36,377 nt of DNA from CAVRQM01 sp964250775 (GCA_964250775.1 CAXUHK010000020.1:1-36377); one strand, 5' to 3'; shown: positions 8,622 to 17,092, counted from the stretch's first letter. Notes: generated from the sequence alone by a model not told the origin. Numbers and translations: made by a program.

Positions 8622-9373
8622 CAGGAAATCACCTTCGCTTCGAGCCGCAGCTTCTCGACCAGCTCCGCCACGGAGCCGACGCGGGCGCCGGCCACGCGCC
8701 GTTCCGGCTCCACCACCTTGAGCAGGGTGAGCCGGGGCGCCGGATCGATGCCGAGATCGGCCGGCTTGACCGTCTCGATCGCCTTCTTGCGCGCCTTCAT
8801 GATGTTGGGCAGGCTGGCATAGCGCGGCTCGTTCAGCCGCAGGTCGGTGGTGACGATGGCCGGCAGCGACAGCGCCACCGTCTCCAGCCCGCCATCGACC
8901 TCGCGCGTCACCAGCAGGCCGCCATCCTCGAACGCCAGCCGGCTCGCGAACGTGCCCTGGGGCCAGCCGAGCAGGGCCGCCAGCATCTGCCCGGTCGCGT
9001 TCATGTCATCGTCGATCGCCTGCTTGCCCATGATGACCAGGCCGGGCTGCTCGCGCTCCACCAGGGCGCGCAGCAGCTTGGCGACCGCGAGCGGCTGCAG
9101 CTCGACATCGGTCTCGACCAGGATGCCGCGATCGGCCCCCATGGCCAGCGCGGTGCGGATGGTCTCGGCGCAGGCGGCGACGCCCAGCGACACGGCGACG
9201 ATCTCGGTGGCGGTGCCCTTCTCGCGCAGCCGCACCGCTTCCTCGACGGCGATCTCGTCGAACGGGTTCATCGACATCTTGACGCCGGCGGTCTCGACGC
9301 CCAAGCCGTCGGCCCGGACCCGGACCTTGACGTTGTAGTCGACGACCCGCTTGACGGGGACCAGGACCTTCAT
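8621..9373 (-). CDS. etfB: Electron transfer flavoprotein beta subunit
   Basis: The AMP-binding partner of EtfA. Seen: the near-invariant start MKVLVPVKRVVDYNVKVRV and the ETF-beta signature region VTREVDGGLETV followed by LSLPAIVTTDLRLNEPRYAS and LPNIMKARKK. I place the start at the ATG at 9373 (250 residues), because the family begins with MKxLVPVKR. A GTG 15 bases upstream (9388) would add MARRF. A CAGGTGG lies about 12 bases before the chosen ATG. First gene of the leftward etfB-etfA-hbd operon. Confidence 0.96.
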   Translation of the reverse strand: MKVLVPVKRVVDYNVKVRVRADGLGVETAGVKMSMNPFDEIAVEEAVRLREKGTATEIVAVSLGVAACAETIRTALAMGADRGILVETDVELQPLAVAKLLRALVEREQPGLVIMGKQAIDDDMNATGQMLAALLGWPQGTFASRLAFEDGGLLVTREVDGGLETVALSLPAIVTTDLRLNEPRYASLPNIMKARKKAIETVKPADLGIDPAPRLTLLKVVEPERRVAGARVGSVAELVEKLRLEAKVIS

Positions 9374-9498
9374 GAACCGCCGCGCCACCTGATTGCCGCC
9401 GTGGCCGGTCCGAGCCGTCCACGCGATCTGTTTAAGCCCGCAATAAGACCCGCCAACCTTATGGTTCGCGGCAACGCAGTGTCAAACCCGCCGCTGGA

Positions 9499-9702
9499 TC
9501 AGTGCTTCATCGCGTACAGCAGCAACACGAACAGCAGCAGTGCGACGCCTTGCAGGATCACGCGCCAGCGCATCAGCGCGTTGGAGCGGCCCGGATCGCC
9601 GCCACCGCGCACCAGCCCAAGCATCCCCGCGAACAGCACGCCGAGGGTGCCCAGCATGGCGAGCACGACCAGGATCGTCAGGAAAGTGACCATCACATCC
9701 AT
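9499..9702 (-). CDS. Twin transmembrane protein (HIG1-domain family)
   Basis: A 67-residue protein with two hydrophobic helices (about residues 5-28 and 47-64) joined by a short loop, RGGGDPGRSNALMRWRV. That loop plus the second helix, ILQGVALLLFVLLLYAM, matches the bacterial twin-TM/HIG1 family known from alphaproteobacteria. HIG1 relatives associate with respiratory complexes in mitochondria; a similar role here is only an inference. It stands alone between the etf operon and the MOSC gene. Confidence 0.82.
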   Translation of the reverse strand: MDVMVTFLTILVVLAMLGTLGVLFAGMLGLVRGGGDPGRSNALMRWRVILQGVALLLFVLLLYAMKH

Positions 9703-9729
9703 ATATGGTGCGCGGCAGGGTTTGCAGCC

Positions 9730-10320
9730 CTATTCCGCCGCGACCGAACGGACCACCGGCGATGCCAGGCCCGGCCGCTCCACCCGGCCGGGGGGCGCCA
9801 AGCGCGTCACCGCGTCGCCCACCGCGACGACGCCCTCGCGTTCGACCAGCGCCACCACGCCGCGCCGCCCCAGCGCCGCCTTGACGAACGCCGCCGCGAG
9901 CTTGGGGTCGCCATGGGCGGCGGCGATCTCGGCGGCGGGATGCCGGCAGGGCGCGTTCTGCTCGGTCACGAACAGCGTGGCGCCGGACGGCACCTGCAGG
10001 CGGGTGGCGGCCGGCAGGAAACTCAGCGACTCGATCCCGGACAGCACCAGGTTGGCGCCGAGCAGCGCCGGGTCGATGGAACCGACTCCGAGCAGCGTCG
10101 CCACCTCGGCGCATTCTTCCTCGGAGAGGATCGAGAGCTGGCGGGTGTTGGCGATCGGCGTGCCGCGCGGGTGCCACGGCGTGCGCACGTCAGAGGGGCG
10201 CCGCGCCCCGGCGTGACGGTCGCCGGCGATGCCGTCGAAGGTGAGTTCGACCCGCTCGACCGCGCGGCTGACGAAACCGGCGCCATCGGCCAGCAGAACG
10301 GCGTCCACCCGAGCCGTCAT
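9730..10320 (-). CDS. MOSC domain protein
   Basis: A 196-residue single-domain MOSC protein. Seen: an N-terminal beta-rich part with FDGIAGDRHAG, then RQLSILSEEE, LLGANLVLSGIE, and the conserved cysteine in QNAPCRHPA (C125). Known: MOSC domains bind sulfur or molybdenum cofactor through this cysteine and act in Moco sulfuration or N-hydroxylated substrate reduction (YiiM, mARC). The particular substrate is not deducible. It lies 12 bases after the maf stop and is probably co-transcribed with ppsR-maf. Confidence 0.88.
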   Translation of the reverse strand: MTARVDAVLLADGAGFVSRAVERVELTFDGIAGDRHAGARRPSDVRTPWHPRGTPIANTRQLSILSEEECAEVATLLGVGSIDPALLGANLVLSGIESLSFLPAATRLQVPSGATLFVTEQNAPCRHPAAEIAAAHGDPKLAAAFVKAALGRRGVVALVEREGVVAVGDAVTRLAPPGRVERPGLASPVVRSVAAE

Positions 10321-10332
10321 GGTCCCTTCCGA

Positions 10333-10947
10333 CTACTCGGCCAGCACGCCGTGCTGGCGCAGGAAACCCAGCAGCGGCAGCAGCGGCAGGCCGAGGATCG
10401 CCGCGTGCTCGCCCTCGACGCGGTCGAACAGCAGCGCCCCGAGGCCCTCCACCCGGTAGCCGCCGACGCTCCGTGTCACCGCCTCGCCTTCGCGCCGAAG
10501 GTACTCGTCGAGGAAGGCGTCGGAGAACGCCCGCATCGCGAGGCGGGGCCGGCCGACGTGCTGCCACACCCGCCGGCCGTCGCGCTGGCAGAGCACCGCC
10601 GTGACCAGGGTGTGCGACCGGCCGCGCAACGCCTGCAACTGCGCCCGCGCGTCGATCGAGCTGGCCGGCTTGTCGAACCAGCGCCCGTCGCACACCAGCA
10701 GCTGATCGCAGCCGATCACCAGCGCGCCGGGGTGGCGGGGCGCCACCCGCAGCGCCTTCAACTCGGCCAGCAGCATGGCGGCGTCATCGGCGCTGGCCCC
10801 CTCGGCGCGGGCGCCGGCCTTGACCTCGGCCTCGTCGATGGCGGCAGACACCGTCCGGTGGGCGACGCCGGCGGCGTCCAGCAGCGCCCGCCTGGCGGCC
10901 GAGGCGCTGGCCAGGACGATCTCCGGGTGCGGCGCCTGCCAGGTCAC
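10333..10947 (-). CDS. maf: Maf-family nucleotide pyrophosphatase
   Basis: A 204-residue protein that hydrolyses non-canonical or canonical nucleoside triphosphates to monophosphates (house-cleaning, linked to cell division). Seen: the N-terminal signature LASASAARRALL (residues 12-23), DEAEVK, VIGCDQLL with the conserved Asp at 81, and the C-terminal GGYRVEGLGALLFDRVEG and GLPLLPLLGFL blocks. Start is a GTG at 10947 whose GTGA overlaps the ppsR stop. Known: ppsR-maf beside the origin on the side opposite hemE is a common alphaproteobacterial order. Confidence 0.94.
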   Translation of the reverse strand: MTWQAPHPEIVLASASAARRALLDAAGVAHRTVSAAIDEAEVKAGARAEGASADDAAMLLAELKALRVAPRHPGALVIGCDQLLVCDGRWFDKPASSIDARAQLQALRGRSHTLVTAVLCQRDGRRVWQHVGRPRLAMRAFSDAFLDEYLRREGEAVTRSVGGYRVEGLGALLFDRVEGEHAAILGLPLLPLLGFLRQHGVLAE

Positions 10948-11828
10948 GGCGGCGCGGCGGCGGCGGCGCGGCGGGCGCGGTCGTGCCAGGAGTCCATGAG
11001 TTGCAGGATGGTCGCCGCGGTCTCCTCGATCGAGCGGCGGGTGACTTCGACCACCGGCCAGCCACGCCGGGCGCACAGCCGGCGCGCCCACAGCAGCTCG
11101 GCGCGCACCGAATCGGCGTCGATGTAGTCGCCGCTGTCCCGCCGCAGCCCGGCGCCGGGCGCGGCCTTCGCGGCGCCTGGTGCTGTGCCCAGCATCCGCA
11201 GCCTGTGGCGGCGGATCTCGATCAACGCCTCGGCCTCCAGCGTCAGGCCGATCACCGGGCAGGCAGGCGCGTCGAGCCCCGGCGGCTCCATGGTGCCGGG
11301 CACGAGCGGGATGTTGGCGGCCTTGATGCCCCGGTTGGCGAGGTAGAACGAGGTGGGCGTCTTGGAGGAGCGCGACACGCCCACCAGCACCACGTCGGCG
11401 TCGTCGATGCCGGCCTGCGCCTGGCCGTCGTCGTGCGCCAGCACGTAGTGCATGGCGTCGATACGGCGGAAATAGTCGGCGTCGAGCACGTATTGCCGGC
11501 CCGGCCGGGCGATCGCGGTCTCGTGGAATTGATCCTGGAACAGCTGCAGCACCGGGTCGAGCACGTGCACGACCGGGACGCCGAAGCGCTGGCAGGCGGT
11601 CTCCAGCTCGCCGCGCAGGCTCTGCTCGACCAAAGTGGAGAGCACCGGGCCGGGCTCCGCCTCGATGCCTTCCAGCACGCGATGGAGCTGGAAGCGCGTC
11701 CGCACCAGGCTCCAACGATGGTACAGCAGGTTGGCGTGCTCGAACTGCGCCACGGTGGCGCGGGCGATGGAGTTCAGCGTCTCGCCGGTGGCGTCGGACA
11801 CCAGATGCAAGTTCATGCGGTCGGACAT
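10944..11828 (-). CDS. ppsR: Pyruvate phosphate dikinase regulatory protein (DUF299 kinase/pyrophosphorylase)
   Basis: A 294-residue bifunctional kinase and Pi-dependent pyrophosphorylase that inactivates and reactivates PPDK or PEP synthase through a histidine-proximal Thr. Seen: the N-terminus MNLHLVSDATGETLNSIARA and the P-loop GVSRSSKTPTSFYLANRG at residues 150-167. The end is Ala/Pro-rich, as in many high-GC homologues. The start could be the ATG at 11828 or the one four codons later. First leftward gene from the proposed origin. Confidence 0.95.
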   Translation of the reverse strand: MSDRMNLHLVSDATGETLNSIARATVAQFEHANLLYHRWSLVRTRFQLHRVLEGIEAEPGPVLSTLVEQSLRGELETACQRFGVPVVHVLDPVLQLFQDQFHETAIARPGRQYVLDADYFRRIDAMHYVLAHDDGQAQAGIDDADVVLVGVSRSSKTPTSFYLANRGIKAANIPLVPGTMEPPGLDAPACPVIGLTLEAEALIEIRRHRLRMLGTAPGAAKAAPGAGLRRDSGDYIDADSVRAELLWARRLCARRGWPVVEVTRRSIEETAATILQLMDSWHDRARRAAAAAPP

Positions 11829-12145
11829 GGGCTGAGGATAACCCGGCGGAGCGGGGATAACAGCGCTGGTTTCAGATCCCTGGTCGAGTCACGGGGACAA
11901 CGCCGCCGCGGCGGCGACCTGAGGATGCTATCCGCCCCGTGACCGCGCAACGGGTGGGGAACTCGGAGTCCGGCAACGTCCGGCGTGGGTTAGGGGGCGG
12001 CCGGGCTGTGGACAAAGCGGCCCGGCCGGCGCGCGGGCTGGGGTACCCCGTCATCCACAGGGTTCCTGCTTCACGCCAAAAGATCAAAAGATTTTCTTTC
12101 TTCCAGAAGCAGGCTTTAAGGCGCGAGGCAGTCGGGGGTGACGCG
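11829..12145. other. oriC: Probable chromosomal replication origin (oriC) between ppsR and hemE
   Basis: No gene fits this 317-base divergent interval. Seen: DnaA-box-like 9-mers (consensus TTATCCACA) TTATCCTCA at 11833-11841 (minus), TTGTCCACA at 12007-12015 (minus) and TCATCCACA at 12051-12059 (plus). Weaker matches lie at 11852-11860 and 11892-11900. GANTC (CcrM-type) sites sit at 11886-11890 and 11966-11970. An AT-rich tract at about 12077-12104 contains two aaaagat repeats and could be the unwinding element. Known: the Caulobacter origin lies next to hemE. Genes point away from the interval on both sides (ppsR to hbd leftward, hemE to clpP rightward). The segment must also hold the ppsR and hemE promoters. 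Confidence 0.65.
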
Positions 12146-13278
12146 GTGAAGTCGATGATGCGGGTGCTGGCGGGCGAGCCGGTGTGGCCGCCGCCGGTGT
12201 GGCTGATGCGCCAGGCCGGACGCTACCTGCCGGAATACCGCGCGGTGCGTGCCAAGGCCGGAGACTTCATCGCGCTTTGCACCAGCCCGGCGCTGGCCGC
12301 CGAGGTGACGCTGCAGCCGTTGCGCCGCTTCCGCATGGATGCCGCGATCCTGTTCAGCGACATCCTGATGCTGCCTTGGGCACTCGGGCAGGGGTTGCGT
12401 TTCGCCGAGGGCGAGGGACCGCTGCTCGACCCGGTGCGCGACCCGGCGGCGCTGGCGCGGCTCGACCGCGCGCGGCTGCCGGGCGCCATCGCGCCGATCC
12501 TGGAGACGCTGCGGCGCTTGCGGCCGCAAGTGGGCGAGGCGACGCTGATCGGCTTCGCCGGCGCGCCGTTCACCGTCGCTTGCTACATGGTGGAGGGCGG
12601 CGGCTCGAAGGACTTCGCCGTGACCCGGCGGATGGCCTACGCGGAGCCCGATCTGTTCGCCGACCTGATGGCGCTGCTGGAGGAGGCGACCGGCGCCTAC
12701 CTGCTGGCGCAGATCGACGCCGGCGCCGAGACGGTGATGCTGTTCGACAGCTGGGCCGGCATCCTGCCGCCGGCGCAGTTCGAACGCCATGTCAGTGGCC
12801 CCGCCGGGCGCATCGTGGCGCGACTGCGCGCGGCGCGTCCCGAGGTGCCGGTGATCGGCTTCCCGCGCCTGGCCGGGCAGATGCTCGGCCGCTACGCCGC
12901 GGCCGACGGCGTGGCGGGCGTAGGGGTGGTCCCCGCGCCCGCTCCGGCCCATGNNNNNNNNNNGGGTGGGGCTCCCCCCGCGGGCCGGGGCCGAGGCGCG
13001 CCGGCTCCCCCGGGGCGCGCGGCGCCGCGGCCGTAGGGATGGACACCGCGACCGATCCGGCCCTGGCCGCGCGGGACGTCCCGGGCCGGGTCGCGTTGCA
13101 AGGCAACCTCGACCCGCTGGCGCTGCTGGCGGGGGGCGCGGCCTTGCACGACGCGGCGGCGGCGATCCTGGCCGCGATGCGCGGGCGGCCGTTCGTGTTC
13201 AACCTCGGCCACGGCATCCTGCCGGCAACGCCGCCGGAACACGTCGCGGCACTGCTGGAACAAGTGCGCGCGGCGTGA
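12146..13278 (+). CDS. hemE: Uroporphyrinogen decarboxylase, split by a false assembly gap
   Basis: Decarboxylates uroporphyrinogen III to coproporphyrinogen III in the cytosol. Seen before the gap: PPPVWLMRQAGRYLPEYRA (signature 1), ILFSDILMLPWALGQ, GFAGAPFTVACYMVEGGGSK (signature 2) and MLFDSWAGILPPAQFE. Seen after it, in another frame: GMDTATDPALA, VALQGNLDPLAL and FVFNLGHGILPATPPEHV. The frame change is an artefact: joining base 12925 to base 13039 gives GTA-GGG-ATG-GAC and one continuous protein. The GTG at 12146 is preferred because GGGGGTG lies 5 bases upstream; ATG codons at 12155 and 12158 are alternatives. First rightward gene from the proposed origin. Confidence 0.93.
12926..13038. 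other. Spurious insertion around N-gap 1 (overlapping contig ends)
   Basis: The ten N at 12954-12963 separate two contig ends that are noisy copies of each other. Bases 12851-12953 align with 12964-13066 without indels at an offset of 113. The left tail agrees with the clean right sequence except mainly where A became a neighbouring C or G (for example gtaggggtggtccccgcg against gtagggatggacaccgcg). The first part of the right contig is likewise a degraded copy of the clean left sequence. These 113 bases are therefore not real sequence. Confidence 0.9.
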
Positions 13279-13321
13279 GCCAAATGCTTGACGTGGCACG
13301 CGATCCGGCCATGTTGCCGTG

Positions 13322-14428
13322 ATGGACACATCACCCGGCTTCCTCGGCGAGCCACGGCCGCGCGTCGCGGTCGTGCTGTTCAACCTCGGCGGCCCGGACC
13401 GTCCCGCCGCGATCCGCCCGTTCCTGGTCAACCTGTTCAAGGACCCGGCGATCCTTCGGGTGCCCGGCTTCGTGCGGCCGTGGCTCGCGCGCATCATCGC
13501 CTACGCGCGGGTCAAGGCGGCGACCGCCAACTACGCCATCCTGGGCGGCCGCTCGCCGTTGCTGGAACTGACGCAGGCGCAGGCGCGGGCGGTCGAGGCG
13601 TCGCTGCCCGAATACGACGCGCGCTGCTTCGTCGCCATGCGCTACTGGCACCCGTTCAGCGACGCCGTGGCACACGAGGTGCTGGCCTGGAAGCCGGACC
13701 GGGTGCTGCTGCTGCCGCTCTACCCGCAGTTCTCGACCACCACCACCGGCAGCAGCCTGAGCGCCTGGCGCGCCGCGGCGGCCAAGGTCGGCCTGGCGGC
13801 TCCGACCACGGCGCTGTGCTGCTACCATTCCGATGCCGGCTTCGCGAGCGCCACCGCCGCCATCGTGCGCGCCAGCCACGACGCGGCGCGGGCCGAGATC
13901 GGCGACGCGCCGTTGCGGGTGCTGTTCTCGGCGCACGGCCTGCCGGAGAGCATCGTGCGCGCCGGCGACCCATACCATTTCCAGATCGGGCGCACGGTCG
14001 CCGCGGTGCGCGCGCGGCTCGGGCTGCCCGGGCTCGACTGGACCATCTGCTTCCAGTCGCGCGCCACGCCGCAGCGCTGGATCGGCCCCTCGACCGAGAC
14101 TGAGATCGAGCGCGCGGCGCACGACAAGACCGCGATCCTGGTGGTGCCGATCGCCTTCGTCTCGGAGCATTCCGAGACCCTGGTCGAACTCGACGTCGAG
14201 TACCGCGAGGTCGCGGAGAAGGCCGGCGTGCCGGCTTATTTCCGCGCGCCGACGCAGAACGCCGATCCCGGCTTCATCGCGTCCCTGGCCGGCCTGGCGC
14301 GCGCGGCGCTGGCGCGCGGCGACGGCCTGTGCAGCTTCGCCGGCGGCCGCACCTGCCCGGGCGAGCACCGTGATTGCCCGCACGCCCGCGCCGGGGTGAG
14401 TGCGCCCAAGGTGCTGGAGACGGCATGA
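13322..14428 (+). CDS. hemH: Ferrochelatase
   Basis: A 368-residue enzyme inserting Fe2+ into protoporphyrin IX, the last step of protoheme synthesis. Seen: VAVVLFNLGGPD at the N-terminus, LLLPLYPQFSTTTTGSS, the catalytic His in LFSAHGLPES (about H205), DWTICFQSR, and IAFVSEHSETLVELDVEY with the second conserved acidic set. The C-terminus carries three cysteines (about C337, C345, C352). Some alphaproteobacterial ferrochelatases bind a [2Fe-2S] cluster, so this tail could do so; that is inference. A GTG at 13319 immediately precedes the chosen ATG. Its TGA overlaps the ATG of the next gene. Confidence 0.96.
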   Translation: MDTSPGFLGEPRPRVAVVLFNLGGPDRPAAIRPFLVNLFKDPAILRVPGFVRPWLARIIAYARVKAATANYAILGGRSPLLELTQAQARAVEASLPEYDARCFVAMRYWHPFSDAVAHEVLAWKPDRVLLLPLYPQFSTTTTGSSLSAWRAAAAKVGLAAPTTALCCYHSDAGFASATAAIVRASHDAARAEIGDAPLRVLFSAHGLPESIVRAGDPYHFQIGRTVAAVRARLGLPGLDWTICFQSRATPQRWIGPSTETEIERAAHDKTAILVVPIAFVSEHSETLVELDVEYREVAEKAGVPAYFRAPTQNADPGFIASLAGLARAALARGDGLCSFAGGRTCPGEHRDCPHARAGVSAPKVLETA

Positions 14429-15168
14429 CGGCGCCGGCCTTGGCCACGCTGGCGGCGACCACCGCCGCCGCGCTCATGCGCGCCCGCGCGGCGCCGGTGC
14501 GCCTAGTGATCTTCGACTGCGACGGCGTGATCGTGGACAGCGAGTGGTTGTCCAACGGCGTGCTGGCGCGCGACATGACCGCACGCGGCTGGGCGCTGTC
14601 CAACGAGGAGGCGCAGCGCCTGTTCCTCGGCCGCTCGCTGGAGGTGATCCGCGCCATCATGGAGTCGCATCTCGCGGCGCCGCTGCCGGCCGACTGGGAC
14701 CGCTTCATCGTCGAGCGCATCGTGGCCGAGATGGCGTCCGGCGCCGTTGCCATCCCGGGCGCGGTCGAGGCGCTGCATGGCGTCACCGCCCTCGGCCTGC
14801 CGTGGCGCATCGCGTCGAACTCCTCGCATGAGGAGATGCGCGCCAAGTTCGGCCGCCTGGACGTCGCGGAACTGGGGGCGGCGCTGGTCGCCGGGCGGGT
14901 GCACAGCCGACAGGACGTGGCGCTGCCCAAGCCGGCGCCCGACCTGTTCCTGCACGCCGCCGCGGCCGAGGGCGTCAAGCCGGAGCAGTGCGTGGTGATC
15001 GAGGATTCGGTGGCCGGAGCCAGCGCCGCGGTTGCCGCTGGGATGGACTGCCTGGGCTTCGACCGCTTCGAGGATGGCGCCGCGTTGCGCGCCGTGGGCG
15101 CCGTGCCGTTCCACGACATGACCGAGCTGCCCGGCCTAATCGCCCTGGCGTTGGAGCGCCGGCGGTGA
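14425..15168 (+). CDS. HAD-superfamily phosphatase (beta-phosphoglucomutase/phosphoglycolate phosphatase-like)
   Basis: A 247-residue haloacid-dehalogenase hydrolase. Seen: motif I FDCDGVIVDSE (about residues 29-39, nucleophile and acid Asp), motif II IASNSSHEEM, motif III lysine in LPKPAPDLF, and motif IV VIEDSVAGASAA. An alpha-helical cap lies between motifs I and II, as in subfamily I enzymes. The ATG at 14425 overlaps the hemH stop (ATGA) and its own stop overlaps the hemJ start (GTGA). It is thus coupled inside a heme operon, although no heme-pathway role is known for this family. Substrate unknown. Confidence 0.9.
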   Translation: MTAPALATLAATTAAALMRARAAPVRLVIFDCDGVIVDSEWLSNGVLARDMTARGWALSNEEAQRLFLGRSLEVIRAIMESHLAAPLPADWDRFIVERIVAEMASGAVAIPGAVEALHGVTALGLPWRIASNSSHEEMRAKFGRLDVAELGAALVAGRVHSRQDVALPKPAPDLFLHAAAAEGVKPEQCVVIEDSVAGASAAVAAGMDCLGFDRFEDGAALRAVGAVPFHDMTELPGLIALALERRR

Positions 15169-15617
15169 CGATCCCCGCCCTGGCGCCGTTCTATCTCTGG
15201 ACCAAGTCGTTTCACCTCATCAGTGATTTCGCCTGGATGTCGGCGTTGCTGTACTTGCCGCGGTTGTATGTCTACCACTGCGCCGTGCCGCGCGGCTCGG
15301 CCGAGAGCGAGCGCTTCAAGGTGATGGAGCGCAAGCTGCTGAAGCAGATCGCGACCCCGGCGATGATCTCCGCCTGGGTGTTCGGCATCGTGCTGGTGCT
15401 GACACCGGGCGCAGTCGATTGGCACGCCGGCTGGTGGCATACCAAGCTGCTCTCGGTGATCCTGCTGTCGGGTTATCACGGCGCCATGTCGAAGTGGCGG
15501 CGCGAGTTCCTTGAGGACCGCAACCGCCGTGGCGACCGCTTCTACCGCATCGCCAACGAGGTCCCGGCGGTGCTTCTGGTAGTCATCGTCATCATGGTGA
15601 TCGTGCAGCCGGGTTGA
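15165..15617 (+). CDS. hemJ: Protoporphyrinogen IX oxidase, HemJ type
   Basis: A 150-residue membrane protein of the HemJ/UPF0093 family that oxidises protoporphyrinogen IX to protoporphyrin IX, the substrate of the hemH product. Seen: the first helix with the conserved His, KSFHLISDFAWMSALLYLPR, then YVYHC, ERKLLKQIATPAMISAW, GWWHTKLLSVILLSGYH and a last hydrophobic helix (VLLVVIVIMVIV). About four membrane segments are visible. Start is a GTG overlapping the preceding stop as GTGA. Operon position behind hemH supports the call over a generic CopD-like protein. Confidence 0.93.
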   Translation: MTIPALAPFYLWTKSFHLISDFAWMSALLYLPRLYVYHCAVPRGSAESERFKVMERKLLKQIATPAMISAWVFGIVLVLTPGAVDWHAGWWHTKLLSVILLSGYHGAMSKWRREFLEDRNRRGDRFYRIANEVPAVLLVVIVIMVIVQPG

Positions 15618-15809
15618 CGGCCGCACAGCCCGCAATTACCTTGCATTGGCGCAGTTCGCGTATTACGGCTTCGTCCGTTACTTCTCGCCTGAAATTCAGT
15701 CTCCAAGGCAGATCCCGCGTCGGGCCGCTCATTGGCCAGTCCGGCTTCCCGCGACACCCACGTTGTCGCCCGCCTTCGTCTCCCCGTTCGAGTTAATCCA
15801 GGGCACCCA
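15618..15809 (+). other. rho leader region
   Basis: A 192-base gene-free stretch between hemJ and rho. No open frame here looks coding. It should contain the rho promoter and 5' leader; in other bacteria rho is autoregulated by termination in its leader. I see no clear -35/-10 pair or stable hairpin. Confidence 0.35.
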
Positions 15810-17084
15810 ATGCACCTCGCCGAACTCAAGGCAAAGACCCCCGCCGACCTGCTCAGCTTCGCCGAGTCGCTGGCGATCGAGAACGCGTCCAGCCTGCGCA
15901 AGCAGGACATGATGTTCGCGATCCTCAAGAACCTCGCCGACAACGAGCAGGCGATCCATGGCGAGGGGACGCTGGAAATCCTCTCCGACGGCTTCGGCTT
16001 CCTGCGCAGCCCCGAGAGCAACTACCTGCCCGGCCCGGACGACATCTACATCAGCCCGAGCCAGGTGCGCCGCTTCGGTCTGCGCACCGGCGACAGCGTC
16101 GAGGGGCAGATCCGGGCACCCAAGGACGGCGAGCGCTACTTCGCGCTGCTCAAGGTCAACACCATCAACTTCGAGCCGCCGGACGCGGTCAAGCACCGCA
16201 TCAACTTCGACAACCTGACCCCGCTCTACCCGGACCAGCGCCTGCGGCTCGAGATCGAATACGACGCGCCGCCCGCCAAGGGCCAGAGCCGCGACATGAT
16301 CCCGCGCGTGGTCGACCTGGTGGCGCCGATCGGCAAGGGCCAGCGCGCCCTAATCGTGGCGCCGCCGCGCACCGGCAAGACCATGATGCTGCAAAGCATC
16401 GCCGCCTCGATCACCGCCAACCACCCGGAGGCGTTCCTGATCGTGCTGCTGATCGATGAGCGGCCGGAGGAAGTCACCGACATGGCGCGCTCGGTCAAGG
16501 GCGAGGTCATCGCCTCCACCTTCGACGAGCCGGCGACCCGCCATGTCCAGGTGACCGAGATGGTACTGGAGAAGGCCAAGCGGCTGGTCGAGCACAAGCG
16601 CGACGTGGTGATCCTGCTCGACAGCATCACCCGCCTGGCGCGCGCCTACAACACCGTGGTCCCCAGCTCGGGCAAGGTGCTGACCGGCGGCGTCGACGCC
16701 AACGCGCTGCAACGGCCGAAGCGCTTCTTCGGCGCGGCGCGCAACATCGAGGAGGGCGGCAGCCTGACCATGATCGCCACCGCGCTGATCGACACCGGCA
16801 GCCGCATGGACGAGGTGATCTTCGAGGAGTTCAAGGGCACCGGCAACAGCGAGCTGATCCTCGACCGCAAGCTTTCCGACAAGCGCACCTTCCCGGCGAT
16901 CGACATCACCAAGTCCGGTACCCGCAAGGAGGAATTGCTGGTCGACCGCGCCACGCTGTCGAAGATGTGGGTGCTGCGCCGCATCCTGAACCCGATGGGC
17001 ACCATGGACGCCATGGATTTCCTGCTCGACAAGCTCAAATACAGCAAGAGCAACCAAGACTTCTTCGACGCCATGAACACGTGA
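15810..17084 (+). CDS. rho: Transcription termination factor Rho
   Basis: A 424-residue hexameric RNA helicase. Seen: the N-terminal Rho_N helical domain MHLAELKAKTPADLLSFAES, the CSD-like RNA-binding domain with GEGTLEILSDGFGFLRSPES (51-70), Walker A APPRTGKT (184-191), the LLIDERPEEVTDM block, Walker B VVILLDSITRLARAYN, and the C-terminal arginine-finger/Q-loop part. The start was set at the ATG at 15810, which gives the canonical MHLxELK start; the open frame upstream has no family similarity. Known: rho close to the hem genes and origin is common in alphaproteobacteria. Confidence 0.98.
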   Translation: MHLAELKAKTPADLLSFAESLAIENASSLRKQDMMFAILKNLADNEQAIHGEGTLEILSDGFGFLRSPESNYLPGPDDIYISPSQVRRFGLRTGDSVEGQIRAPKDGERYFALLKVNTINFEPPDAVKHRINFDNLTPLYPDQRLRLEIEYDAPPAKGQSRDMIPRVVDLVAPIGKGQRALIVAPPRTGKTMMLQSIAASITANHPEAFLIVLLIDERPEEVTDMARSVKGEVIASTFDEPATRHVQVTEMVLEKAKRLVEHKRDVVILLDSITRLARAYNTVVPSSGKVLTGGVDANALQRPKRFFGAARNIEEGGSLTMIATALIDTGSRMDEVIFEEFKGTGNSELILDRKLSDKRTFPAIDITKSGTRKEELLVDRATLSKMWVLRRILNPMGTMDAMDFLLDKLKYSKSNQDFFDAMNT

Positions 17085-17092
17085 GGCACGCC

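Noticed and set aside
12146..13278. hemE as a frameshifted pseudogene
   Set aside because: The frame change sits exactly in duplicated, degraded contig ends; collapsing them restores the frame.
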